Origin: an uncultured Erwinia sp.
GTDB lineage: Bacteria > Pseudomonadota > Gammaproteobacteria > Enterobacterales > Enterobacteriaceae
Assembly: GCA_945290265.1 (NCBI GenBank)
Contig: CALYQW010000031.1
Span: 1 to 36,279 of the forward strand
Direction: 5' to 3'
Length of the DNA stretch: 36,279 nucleotides
Below the pieces are notes generated by a model that was given only the letters and a program-made list of their open reading frames with translations, ran no database searches and was not told the origin of the DNA. The number at the start of each line of letters is the position of its first letter. Position 1 is the stretch's first letter. Made by a program: the position numbers and the translations under genes. This document shows positions 1 through 8,055 of the stretch, piece after piece.

Positions 1-49
1 CGACCAATTGATTAAAAGTCAACTGCTCTACCAACTGAGCTAACGACCC
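1..49 (-). tRNA. lysV: tRNA-Lys(UUU), partial at window edge
   Basis: On the minus strand the 5' half of a tRNA reads from 49 down to 1: acceptor strand, D arm and anticodon arm with anticodon TTT. The 3' half lies outside the window. It is the last member of a Val-Val-Lys run pointing away from gltX, as in the valU-lysV operon beside gltX in E. coli. Confidence 0.9.
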
Positions 50-67
50 GCTCGATGCGCAATAAAA

Positions 68-143
68 TGGTGGGTGATGACGGGCTCGAACCGCCGACCC
101 CCTCCGTGTAAAGGAGGTGCTCTACCAACTGAGCTAATCACCC
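68..143 (-). tRNA. tRNA-Val(UAC), copy 2
   Basis: A full 76-nt cloverleaf with encoded CCA is read on the minus strand. The acceptor is GGGTGAT/ATCACCC, the anticodon stem is CCTCC/GGAGG, and the loop TTTACAC carries anticodon TAC. It is the second gene of the tRNA operon and differs from the first copy by one base in the anticodon stem. Confidence 0.95.
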
Positions 144-194
144 ATGTACAAAACTAACGGGTACTGCTAACAGCGAAGTATCAAACAATCTTGA

Positions 195-270
195 TGGTGG
201 GTGATGACGGGCTCGAACCGCCGACCCCCTCCGTGTAAAGGAGATGCTCTACCAACTGAGCTAATCACCC
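195..270 (-). tRNA. tRNA-Val(UAC), copy 1
   Basis: A 76-nt tRNA with encoded CCA and anticodon TAC, first in the Val-Val-Lys operon. Its anticodon stem starts TCTCC where the neighbour has CCTCC, which replaces the 27-43 C-G pair with a U-G wobble; the rest of the gene matches copy 2. Confidence 0.95.
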
Positions 271-287
271 CCGCTGTGTGGAGTCGC

Positions 288-315
288 ATTATAGGGATAC
301 GCGGAAATGAGTCAA
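288..315 (-). promoter_or_regulatory. sigma70 promoter of the Val-Val-Lys tRNA operon
   Basis: On the minus strand a TTGACT -35 (315-310) and a perfect TATAAT -10 (293-288) are 16 bp apart. They are followed by a GC-rich discriminator (GCGACTCC), typical of stable-RNA promoters under stringent control. The first tRNA begins about 18 bp below the -10. Confidence 0.8.
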
Positions 316-437
316 CGCTTTTTAAAATTAAAGTGTGCTTTTGCCGTAAAAATCATCACCCTGCTCTTATTTCAAACAAAAGCCGCGTGCTGCATGATAT
401 GCAGGGGGCATTTCCCCGGCAACCACCGGGAATAGCG

Positions 438-465
438 TTGAGGATTCGTTGACTGATGATAGAAT
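438..465 (+). promoter_or_regulatory. probable gltX promoter
   Basis: TTGAGG (438-443), a 16-bp spacer, and TAGAAT (460-465) preceded by TGA, giving an extended -10. This would leave a leader of roughly 115 nt before gltX. It is divergent from the tRNA promoter; otherwise I see nothing in the 271-587 gap. Confidence 0.5.
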
Positions 466-587
466 GTGCCCCACGAAATTCAGAACAGCTCCGGCATCAG
501 CGGGGGATCACCACCACTTGCGCTAATGATATCGGCTAACGCTGTTCTGCCACTGGCCAAAGCATCCGCGTAATAAGGCATTCATTA

Positions 588-2000
588 ATGAAAATCAAAA
601 CCCGCTTCGCTCCCAGCCCAACTGGCTATTTGCACGTTGGTGGTGCTCGTACTGCACTTTACTCCTGGCTGTTTGCCCGTCATAGCAACGGCGAGTTTGT
701 CCTGCGTATTGAAGATACCGACCTGGAGCGTTCAACGCAGCAGGCTATCGATGCCATTATGGATGGTATGAACTGGCTGAGCCTGGACTGGGATCAGGGC
801 CCGTACTTTCAAACCAAACGTTTTGACCGCTATAACAGCATGATCGATGCGATGCTGGAAGCGGGGACAGCCTATAAGTGCTACTGCTCGAAGGAACGCC
901 TGGAACAGCTGCGTGAAACCCAGATGGAAAACGGCGAAAAACCGCGTTATGACGGCCGCTGTCGTGACAGCCATGAGCATCACGAGGCGAATGAACCTTG
1001 TGTGGTGCGTTTCCGTAACCCGCTGGAAGGTTCGGTCATTTTTGACGATCAGATCCGTGGCCCGATTGAATTCAGCAACCAGGAGCTGGATGACCTGATT
1101 ATTCGTCGTACCGACGGTTCACCGACCTATAACTTCTGTGTGGTGATCGATGACTGGGATATGGAAATAACCCACGTTATTCGTGGCGAAGACCATATCA
1201 ATAATACTCCGCGTCAGATCAACATCCTGAAAGCGATTGGCGCGCAGGTGCCTGTGTATGCGCACGTATCTATGATCCTCGGTGATGACGGAAAAAAACT
1301 GTCCAAGCGTCATGGTGCGGTTGGCGTTATGCAATACCGTGATGATGGCTATCTGCCAGAAGCACTGCTGAACTATCTGGTGCGTTTGGGCTGGTCCCAT
1401 GGCGATCAGGAAATTTTTAGCGTGGCTGAAATGAAAGCGCTGTTCGACCTGAATGCGGTGAGTAAATCAGCCAGTGCCTTTAATACCGAAAAGCTGCAGT
1501 GGCTGAATCACCATTATATCAACAGTCTGGCACCGGAATATGTGGCAACGCATCTCCAGTGGCATATCGAGCAGGAAAATATTGATACCCACACAGGACC
1601 GGAATTGGCGCAACTGGTGACCCTGCTGGGTGAGCGTTGTAAAACGCTGAAAGAGATGGCCGCATCCTGCCGCTACTTCTATGAAGATTTAACTGAGTTT
1701 GATGCCGACGCGGCGAAAAAACATCTGCGCCCGGTTGCCCGTCAGCCGCTGGAGGTGGTACGCGATAAGCTGTCTGCACTAACCGTATGGACGGTTGAAA
1801 ACGTTCATCAGGCGATTCAGGCAACAGCCGAAGAGCTGGAAGTGGGCATGGGGAAAGTCGGTATGCCGCTGCGCGTAGCAGTCACCGGGGCAGGTCAGTC
1901 ACCTGCACTCGATGTCACCGTTCAGGCCATTGGTCAGCAGCGCAGCGTTGCGCGTATTAATCAGGCGCTGGCGTTTATTGCTGAGCGTGAATCACAGTAA
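588..2000 (+). CDS. gltX: glutamyl-tRNA synthetase GltX
   Basis: Cytoplasmic class I aminoacyl-tRNA synthetase that charges tRNA-Glu with glutamate. At 470 residues it matches the enterobacterial family (471 in E. coli) and is near-identical to it by eye. The HIGH-type motif lies at residues 9-21 ([12 protein letters not shown]) and KLSKR at 237-241; the C-terminal half is the helical anticodon-binding domain. The zinc-knuckle cysteines C98, C100 and C125 are present, but residue 127, the His ligand in E. coli GluRS, is Asp here (CRDSHEHH), with His nearby at 129 and 131. ATG at 588 follows an AAGG about 10 bp upstream. It is transcribed alone and ends at a strong terminator. Confidence 0.99.
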   Translation: MKIKTRFAPSPTGYLHVGGARTALYSWLFARHSNGEFVLRIEDTDLERSTQQAIDAIMDGMNWLSLDWDQGPYFQTKRFDRYNSMIDAMLEAGTAYKCYCSKERLEQLRETQMENGEKPRYDGRCRDSHEHHEANEPCVVRFRNPLEGSVIFDDQIRGPIEFSNQELDDLIIRRTDGSPTYNFCVVIDDWDMEITHVIRGEDHINNTPRQINILKAIGAQVPVYAHVSMILGDDGKKLSKRHGAVGVMQYRDDGYLPEALLNYLVRLGWSHGDQEIFSVAEMKALFDLNAVSKSASAFNTEKLQWLNHHYINSLAPEYVATHLQWHIEQENIDTHTGPELAQLVTLLGERCKTLKEMAASCRYFYEDLTEFDADAAKKHLRPVARQPLEVVRDKLSALTVWTVENVHQAIQATAEELEVGMGKVGMPLRVAVTGAGQSPALDVTVQAIGQQRSVARINQALAFIAERESQ

Positions 2001-2017
2001 CTGTCGATTGTTACATG

Positions 2018-2046
2018 AAAAAACCGGCCACACAGGCCGGTTTTTT
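2018..2046. terminator. bidirectional intrinsic terminator gltX / yfeC
   Basis: A 12-bp perfect stem (2018-2029 with 2035-2046, core ACCGGCC/GGCCGGT) and loop ACACA, flanked by A6 on one side and T8 on the other. It can end gltX on the plus strand and the convergent yfeC-like gene on the minus strand. Confidence 0.92.
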
Positions 2047-2047
2047 T

Positions 2048-2401
2048 TCACTCATTGCGAATACCCAGACGTTGCAGGATCCCCTGAATGCCTTCCCGTA
2101 ACAGTAAGGCGGCCATCTTTTCCTGTTCTACACTGGATAACTGTTGTAACGAACTCATCAGTAATGCCGGAAGTGAGTTCTGACTGACCCGATAATTGAC
2201 GGCTGGCTCAGCGGCATGGCGGGTAGATTTAAGAAACAACTTAACACGCTCATCAATATGGATAATTCGGGCTTTACCACCCTGAACACCGGGTTTTGGA
2301 GCGGTGTTCCAGCCCTCTTTTTTTACCCATTTATTGATAGTCTGCCTGCTGAAACCTGTCTGTTGCGCCAGTTCTTCCGGCGTTAACCAATCCTTTTTCA
2401 C
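2048..2401 (-). CDS. yfeC: YfeC/YfeD-family (DUF1323) putative DNA-binding regulator
   Basis: A 117-residue protein with an N-terminal helix-turn-helix (residues about 5-30, LTPEELAQQTGFSRQTINKW) followed by the family's conserved KPGVQGGKARIIHIDERV stretch. The helical C-terminus ends in LLREGIQGILQRLGIRNE. E. coli has two such paralogues, yfeC and yfeD, beside gltX; only one is here, so the choice of symbol is arbitrary. The start is GTG at 2401, supported by AAGGGA about 9 bp upstream. The protein probably binds DNA, but targets are unknown. Confidence 0.85.
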   Translation of the reverse strand: MKKDWLTPEELAQQTGFSRQTINKWVKKEGWNTAPKPGVQGGKARIIHIDERVKLFLKSTRHAAEPAVNYRVSQNSLPALLMSSLQQLSSVEQEKMAALLLREGIQGILQRLGIRNE

Positions 2402-2521
2402 TTTGATGTCCCTTTTTGCCGTTTCGAGTAATTGAACATATTACAATAATTCATCACGCGAACAACTAATACAAACTACTAACCTTAATTTAAAAGCAAT
2501 AAATAGTATCTGCAAGGGATA

Positions 2522-2545
2522 TTTCCCTGCGAGTACACAGGGAAA
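2522..2545. terminator. hairpin downstream of the FNT channel gene
   Basis: An 8-bp perfect inverted repeat (TTTCCCTG at 2522-2529, CAGGGAAA at 2538-2545) lies 10 bp below the stop of the minus-strand channel gene. There is no good T tract, so its role as a terminator is tentative. Confidence 0.4.
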
Positions 2546-2555
2546 GAAGGGAAAT

Positions 2556-3344
2556 TTAATCTCGAAGAGAGGGAGTGGTTTGACGTGGATGAAGTGCAAT
2601 AAAGTAAGCCAGTCCGACAAATACGGCTCCGCCAACAGTATTGCCGAGGAATACCGCAATAAAGTTCGGTAAATATTCCGACCAGCTCAGATAGCCAGCA
2701 AAGATTGCAGCCGGAACAATAAACATATTTGCCACAACATGCTGGAAGCCAATTGCTACAAATGCCATCACCGGGAACCACATGGCAAAGATTTTACCAA
2801 TAACATCCTTACTGGCAAAGGCCAGCCAGGTAGCCAGACACACCAGCCAGTTACAACCGATGCCGGAGATAAAGGCCTGGATAAAGTCAGCATTCACCTT
2901 GGCACTGGCAATAGAAACCGTTTTTTTCAGGTAGTCGCCTTCAGTTAAGCCCAACATATGGCCGAACAGCCAGGCAACCGTAATACTGCCAAGAAAGTTT
3001 GCCAGGGTTACCCAGAACCAGTTACGTAATACCCCTTTCAGGTTAATCTGACGGGCAATCCATGTGACCGGCATCACCATCATATTACCTGTCAGCAATT
3101 CACCACCGGTCAGTACAGTCAGTATTATTCCTACTGGAAACACCGAAGCGCCCACTAGTACATTGAATGAACCCCATTCAGCAGGAAGTTGATTAATCAC
3201 GCGCAGATAAAGCAGAAAACCAAAGGCAATAAAAGCACCGGCAAGGAAACCCAGAATAATCAGGGAAGAAACGGAGATTTGGTTTTTAGTCACGCCGGCC
3301 TGAACCGCAACGGACACAATTTCTTTCGGTGAATGCAAAGACAT
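2556..3344 (-). CDS. formate/nitrite transporter (FNT) family channel
   Basis: Inner-membrane pentameric channel family (FocA/NirC) that moves formate, nitrite or similar small anions. The 262-residue protein starts MSLHSPKEIV; I chose ATG at 3344 because upstream in-frame residues look non-coding, and 262 residues is close to FocA/NirC length. About six hydrophobic segments are visible, with family signatures LTGGELLTGNMM (about residues 77-88) and the NWLVCLATW stretch before the fifth helix. The substrate cannot be told from sequence; there is no pfl or nir gene next to it. It stands alone between yfeC and tRNA-Ala, where E. coli has nothing comparable, so it is probably an insertion into the core order. 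Confidence 0.88.
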   Translation of the reverse strand: MSLHSPKEIVSVAVQAGVTKNQISVSSLIILGFLAGAFIAFGFLLYLRVINQLPAEWGSFNVLVGASVFPVGIILTVLTGGELLTGNMMVMPVTWIARQINLKGVLRNWFWVTLANFLGSITVAWLFGHMLGLTEGDYLKKTVSIASAKVNADFIQAFISGIGCNWLVCLATWLAFASKDVIGKIFAMWFPVMAFVAIGFQHVVANMFIVPAAIFAGYLSWSEYLPNFIAVFLGNTVGGAVFVGLAYFIALHPRQTTPSLRD

Positions 3345-3688
3345 AGTTTCTCTGGTGTGTAGTAAAAAGAAAAAATAATGCCGAAGTCCTTCGCGTAATC
3401 TATTACGTGCGCATCCAGCGCAGAGAGATCCGGCATCCAAAAATCGGCGCAGTTTTGCATGGTAGTTTCTGAAAAACAAGTCACGTTAAGTGGAGTCACG
3501 GGCAGCCGGTATTTCAGGTATTGGGCTGAGAAAATAAAGCAATGCTGCAACCTGCGGTGTCTACAGTAGTTATCTGCAGACGCCTGTCGGGCCTGCTGCA
3601 GAAAACGCTTTTAAGTCGGTTGTTTAGTGCTTTACTCACCGTATTGGCGGCTTTTTCAGCAAACAGATGTGCAACGAATAATTTGCCG
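3345..3688. other. intergenic gap, no gene seen
   Basis: About 340 bp between the FNT channel start and the tRNA-Ala promoter. Open frames here are short, have no ribosome site and resemble no family I know. It must contain the minus-strand channel promoter, but I cannot place it with confidence. Confidence 0.4.
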
Positions 3689-3717
3689 TTGACAGCAACC
3701 CACGGCTTTCATATCAT
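3689..3717 (+). promoter_or_regulatory. promoter of the tRNA-Ala pair
   Basis: A perfect TTGACA (3689-3694), a 17-bp spacer and TATCAT (3712-3717), with a GC-rich stretch after it, 33 bp upstream of the first tRNA-Ala. Confidence 0.75.
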
Positions 3718-3750
3718 CCACGCCGTCAACACGACACGGTTTTTCGGCTT

Positions 3751-3826
<76 letters not shown>

Positions 3827-3900
3827 AATCTCTGACCCGCAGAGAGGTGGCACCGAAAAACAGGTGAAAGAGAGTATCCGTTGGATAGTCTCTGCATTGT

Positions 3901-3976
<76 letters not shown>

Positions 3977-4061
3977 TAATTTTCCTGTCTTATCCTAATA
4001 ATCTGCTCAGGCGGATATTTCTTGTTTCCGGCGTTCGGGAAGTGACGGTTCGATTATGATA

Positions 4062-4081
4062 ACGGGGCCTTATGACCCCGT
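4062..4081 (-). terminator. hairpin downstream of nupC
   Basis: ACGGGG (4062-4067) pairs with CCCCGT (4076-4081), starting 6 bp below the nupC stop on the minus strand and followed by an AT-rich run. It is probably the nupC terminator, although the T tract is poor. Confidence 0.5.
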
Positions 4082-4087
4082 GAGTAT

Positions 4088-5272
4088 TCAGAGAACCAGA
4101 CCCGCTACCGAGGCGGACAGCACGCTGACCAGCGTTGAACCGTACAGTAATTTCAGCCCAAAACGGGCTACCACGTTGCCCTGTTCTTCATTCAGCCCTT
4201 TAATCGCACCGGCGACAATGCCGATTGATGAAAAGTTAGCAAATGACACCAGGAACACCGACAGAATTCCTTCTCCCTTAGGTGACAGTGTACTGGCCAC
4301 TTTTTGCAGATCCATCATGGCAACAAACTCGTTGGAAACCAGTTTGGTGGCCATAATACTGCCAACCTGCAGCGCTTCATGCGCCGGTACGCCCATCATC
4401 CAGGCAAACGGGAAGAAGACATAACCAAGAATGCCCTGGAAACTGATACCAAAAATTGCGTCAAACAGGGCATTGGTTCCGGAAATAAGGGCAATAAAGC
4501 CAATCAGCATCGCGGCCACAATTACCGCCACCTTGAAACCGGCAAGAATATATTCCCCCAGCATTTCAAAAAAGCTTTGCCCCTGATGAGTGTTGTTCAG
4601 CTTCAGATCCTCTTCGGCATTAATGCGGTACGGGTTAATCAGTGACAGCACAATAAAGGTACTGAACATATTCAGCACCAGCGCGGCCACCACGTACTTC
4701 GGCTGCAGCAGGGTCATATAAGCTCCGACGATGGACATCGACACGGTAGACATAGCGGTGGCTGCCATGGTGTACATGCGGCGCTCCGACATTTTGCCGA
4801 GAATGTCCTTATAGGCGATAAAATTCTCTGATTGTCCCAGGATCAGCGAGCTTACCGCGTTAAATGACTCCAGTTTTCCCATCCCGTTGATTTTTGAAAG
4901 TACGGTGCCGATTGCGCGGATAACAATCGGTAAAATGCGCAGATGCTGCAGAATACCAATCAGTGCCGAAATAAACACGATAGGGCAAAGTACATTCAGC
5001 CAGAAGAAGGCCAGGCCTTTTTCATTCATATTACCAAAGACAAAGCTGGTACCCTGTGCCGCAAAGCCCAGCAGCTTTTCAAACAGATCGGAGAAGGCTT
5101 TGACAAAGCCCAGACCGGCTTCGGAATTGAGAAAGAACCAGGCTAACAGAACTTCAATCACCAGAAGTTGTATAACGAAGCGGATGCGAATGTTTTTGCG
5201 GTCGCGACTGACCAGTAAGGCCAGCAGCGTCACCACAACCAGCGCTAAGGCGAAGTGCATAATGCGGGACAT
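4088..5272 (-). CDS. nupC: concentrative nucleoside transporter NupC
   Basis: Inner-membrane proton-coupled importer of pyrimidine nucleosides and adenosine. The 394-residue product closely follows E. coli NupC (400): N-terminal helix [20 protein letters not shown], the conserved [20 protein letters not shown] nucleoside-site loop, [16 protein letters not shown], and a C-terminus ending in SASVAGLVL. The frame stays open 216 bp further upstream, but ATG at 5272 has a GGAGC ribosome site and begins at the family N-terminus. A few residues are missing relative to E. coli in the loop before SFQGILGY. It is transcribed divergently from mntH. Confidence 0.97.
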   Translation of the reverse strand: MSRIMHFALALVVVTLLALLVSRDRKNIRIRFVIQLLVIEVLLAWFFLNSEAGLGFVKAFSDLFEKLLGFAAQGTSFVFGNMNEKGLAFFWLNVLCPIVFISALIGILQHLRILPIVIRAIGTVLSKINGMGKLESFNAVSSLILGQSENFIAYKDILGKMSERRMYTMAATAMSTVSMSIVGAYMTLLQPKYVVAALVLNMFSTFIVLSLINPYRINAEEDLKLNNTHQGQSFFEMLGEYILAGFKVAVIVAAMLIGFIALISGTNALFDAIFGISFQGILGYVFFPFAWMMGVPAHEALQVGSIMATKLVSNEFVAMMDLQKVASTLSPKGEGILSVFLVSFANFSSIGIVAGAIKGLNEEQGNVVARFGLKLLYGSTLVSVLSASVAGLVL

Positions 5273-5482
5273 TGGTTGCTCCAGATTGAGGGCAGTTATT
5301 TTTTCGCTGCACATTCTAAGTAACAAGCCCTCGAAAAACGAGCGAAAACCCGCAGTTTGCGGCTTATCAGTGGCACTAAAGCGCGAAAATTGCTGCTTTA
5401 TCACAAAGACCCGGCATTTATAAGGCGTATAACTCTTAACGTTGCTGAAAAAAACATCAGAAAAAACACCGGTAAAATAAAA

Positions 5483-5506
5483 TTTCACCTACGGTTATAA
5501 GTGAAA
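5483..5506. promoter_or_regulatory. inverted repeat in the nupC upstream region
   Basis: TTTCAC (5483-5488) and GTGAAA (5501-5506) form a 6-bp inverted repeat with a 12-bp spacer in the nupC-mntH gap. It could be an operator; I do not recognise the protein. The remaining nupC leader (5273-5482) shows no further clear signal. Confidence 0.3.
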
Positions 5507-5535
5507 AATTCTATTGTAGGCCATGCAATCTTTAA

Positions 5536-5551
5536 TATAGCCTTTGCTATA
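5536..5551. promoter_or_regulatory. MntR-like operator upstream of mntH
   Basis: TATAGC-CTTT-GCTATA is a perfect 6-bp inverted repeat and closely resembles the known enterobacterial MntR box (ATAGCAAAGGCTAT type). A looser ATAG...CTAT pair follows at 5556-5569. The position, about 110 bp before mntH, fits manganese-dependent repression. This is inference from similarity. Confidence 0.75.
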
Positions 5552-5659
5552 AAACATAGTGTAGGCTATTATTGCTGTTATATTAATCATCCCGACCAGC
5601 TTCGGGTGTGTTGCTGATGGAGTTATCTGCTTCGTCAGACTGAGTGCAGGGGAATTATC

Positions 5660-6898
5660 ATGTCAGAAAGTCGGGTATCAGAGCAGCAGCTCCGCAGTCA
5701 GCGCAAAATCAAGCTTGCTCTGATGGGGCCTGCCTTTATTGCCGCCATTGGTTATATCGATCCGGGTAACTTTGCCACCAATATCCAGGCCGGTGCGTCC
5801 TATGGCTATACCCTGCTATGGGTAGTGGTTTGGGCTAACGTCATGGCGATGGTTATTCAGCTGATGTCAGCCAAACTGGGGATCGCGACCGGTAAAAATC
5901 TGGCTGAACATATCCGCGATCGTTTTCCCCGTCCGGCAGTCTGGTTCTACTGGGTACAGGCGGAAATCATCGCCATGGCCACGGATTTAGCCGAGTTTAT
6001 TGGTGCTGCCATTGGTTTTAAACTGCTGTTTGGTGTCAGTCTGTTACAGGGCGCGTGTCTGACCGGCGTGGCAACCTTTTTGATCCTGATGCTGCAGAAC
6101 CGTGGTCAGAAACCGCTGGAACTGGTGATCGGCGGTCTGCTGCTGTTTGTCGCCGCGGCCTATATTATTGAGCTGTTCTTCTCGCAGCCTAAAGTGGCTG
6201 ACCTGGTGCAGGGGATGGCAATTCCGTCGCTACCGGATGCCGATGCAGTATTGCTGGCAGCTGGCGTACTGGGTGCCACCATTATGCCGCATGTTATCTA
6301 TCTTCACTCCTCGCTAACTCAAAATTCCTCCGGCGCCACCCGCAGCGAACGCTACAGCTCAACCCGCATGGATGTAGCGGTTGCTATGACCATTGCCGGA
6401 TTTGTTAACCTGGCAATGATGGCTACCGCCGCCGCAGCTTTCCACTTCAGCGGTCACAGCCATATTGCGGATCTCGATCAGGCTTATCTGACGCTCGACC
6501 CGCTGCTGGGTAAAGCCGCTGCCCTGGTCTTCGGCCTGAGTCTGCTGGCTGCGGGGCTGTCTTCTACCGTGGTGGGTACTATGGCGGGGCAGGTGGTGAT
6601 GCAGGGTTTTATCCATTTCCATATTCCGCTGTTGGTCAGGCGAGTGATCACCATGCTGCCTTCCTTCATAGTGATTATGGCCGGCTGGGAGCCGACCTAT
6701 ATCCTGGTGATGAGTCAGGTGCTGCTCAGCTTTGGTATTGCGCTGGCACTGATACCGCTGCTGGCATTTACCGGCAACCGCCAGCTGATGGGGGAACTGG
6801 TCAACACCCCACTGATACAAAATATTGGCCGGGTGATCGTGGTGATTGTGGTGGCGCTTAACGGCTACCTGCTGGTAAGCATGGCGCTGGGGCACTAG
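5660..6898 (+). CDS. mntH: Nramp-family divalent metal importer MntH
   Basis: Inner-membrane proton-coupled Mn(II) (and Fe(II)) importer. The 412 residues equal the E. coli length. The two unwound metal-site helices are recognisable: [12 protein letters not shown] from residue 34 (TM1) and [11 protein letters not shown] (TM6). Eleven hydrophobic segments are visible. The start ATG at 5660 has AGGGGA 8 bp upstream. It is a single gene with an MntR-like operator in front and a hairpin after it. In E. coli mntH also sits divergently next to nupC. Confidence 0.97.
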   Translation: MSESRVSEQQLRSQRKIKLALMGPAFIAAIGYIDPGNFATNIQAGASYGYTLLWVVVWANVMAMVIQLMSAKLGIATGKNLAEHIRDRFPRPAVWFYWVQAEIIAMATDLAEFIGAAIGFKLLFGVSLLQGACLTGVATFLILMLQNRGQKPLELVIGGLLLFVAAAYIIELFFSQPKVADLVQGMAIPSLPDADAVLLAAGVLGATIMPHVIYLHSSLTQNSSGATRSERYSSTRMDVAVAMTIAGFVNLAMMATAAAAFHFSGHSHIADLDQAYLTLDPLLGKAAALVFGLSLLAAGLSSTVVGTMAGQVVMQGFIHFHIPLLVRRVITMLPSFIVIMAGWEPTYILVMSQVLLSFGIALALIPLLAFTGNRQLMGELVNTPLIQNIGRVIVVIVVALNGYLLVSMALGH

Positions 6899-6906
6899 CC
6901 ACCACC

Positions 6907-6927
6907 GGCGGCGCAGCCTGCGCCGCC
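6907..6927. terminator. GC-rich hairpin between mntH and the aldo/keto reductase
   Basis: A perfect 9-bp stem GGCGGCGCA/TGCGCCGCC with a 3-nt loop, placed between two convergent genes 9 bp after the mntH stop. There is no strong T tract on either side; it may slow polymerase from both. Confidence 0.5.
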
Positions 6928-6934
6928 ATTATCT

Positions 6935-7924
6935 TCAGGCCAGAATCTGCTCAATCGCCTCCAGTTCCTGAGGAGTAAAGTCGCGGTTACTCAGCATCGC
7001 CAGGGCATCATCAATCTGCTCCGTTTTGCTGGCTCCCATAAGTACCGAGGTAATGCGCGGGTCTCGCAGCACCCAGGCCAGCGCCATCTGCGACAGTTTC
7101 TGCCCGCGCTGGCGGGCCAGCTGATCGAGTTGTCTGATCTGAGCGGTTTTTTCGCTGCTAAGACGCTCGGCGGTGAGGAACGGGCTGCCGCTGGCCATGC
7201 GTGAGTCGGCAGGAATACCGTGCAAATAACGATCGGTCAACAGGCCGCCGGCCAGCGGTGAAAAAGTAATCGCGCCAACCCCCTGATTATCCAGCACCTC
7301 CAGCAGTCCCTGCTGCGGGGCGCGCTCAAACAGCGAATATTTCGGCTGATGGATCAGGCATGGCGTACCGAGCTGTTTCAGCAGAGTAATTGCCCGTTCA
7401 GCCAGCGCCGCCGGATAGTTCGACAGGCCAACATACAGCGCCTTTCCCTGGCGCACCAGATGATCCAACGCGCTCATGGTTTCTTCCAGTGGCGTCTCAG
7501 GATCGGGGCGGTAGTGGTAAAAAATATCCACATACTCAATCCCCAGACGCCTCAGACTTTGATCGAGACTGGCAATCAGATATTTGCGCGATCCCCAGTC
7601 ACCGTAGGGCCCTGGCCACATGGTGTACCCCGCTTTGGTGGACAGCACCAGCTCATCGCGCCACGGACGAAAATCCTCGCGCAGCAGTCGGCCTGCCAGC
7701 TCTTCAGCCGCACCGGGCGGCGGCCCGTAATTATTGGCTAAATCAAAGTGGGTGATCCCGTTATCAAATGCATGGCGCAGCAGGCTGCGACTGTTGGCGC
7801 TACAGGTGGCCTCACCAAAGTTGTGCTATAACCCGAGAGAGAGTAACGGCAGCTTCAGACCGCTGTTGCCACAGCGCTTATAACTCATTGACTGATATCT
7901 TTGTTGATCTGGCTGGTAGAACAT
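6935..7924 (-). pseudogene. YghZ-like aldo/keto reductase with an amber stop at codon 33
   Basis: The family reduces aldehydes such as L-glyceraldehyde 3-phosphate with NADPH. Read from ATG at 7924 (AAGGGG ribosome site) the protein begins MFYQPDQQRYQSMSYKRCG and would have 329 residues (346 in E. coli YghZ). At 7828-7826 the invariant Trp of LGLWHNFG is TAG, one base from TGG. Everything downstream is intact: DLANNYGPPPG (catalytic Tyr), LSTKAGY (Lys), DIFYHYRPD (His), and the cofactor motif SVLMGASKTEQ. A shorter product could start at Met (7648), but it would lack the first strands of the barrel including the catalytic Tyr. It is therefore probably a young pseudogene, unless amber codons are read through or the base is a sequencing error. 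Confidence 0.85.
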
Positions 7925-8005
7925 GAAAACCCCTTGTCAGAAAACCGACCCGCTGTCGAAACATTCGCTTGCTAATCTTTATCGTTTTTTTTGGTATAAG
8001 CCTCA

Positions 8006-8011
8006 TATAAT
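8006..8011 (+). promoter_or_regulatory. -10 element of the ipdC promoter
   Basis: A perfect TATAAT sits 45 bp before the ipdC start in an AT-rich stretch. No good -35 is present at the expected distance, which would fit an activated promoter. I see no convincing TyrR box. Confidence 0.45.
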
Positions 8012-8055
8012 TTCCAATAATTAAAACAGGTATCGCAAAAATAAGAGGGTAACTG

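Noticed and set aside
5273-5488. Open-frame N-terminal extension of nupC by 72 residues
   Set aside because: The extension resembles no transporter sequence; ATG 5272 has a ribosome site and matches the NupC N-terminus.
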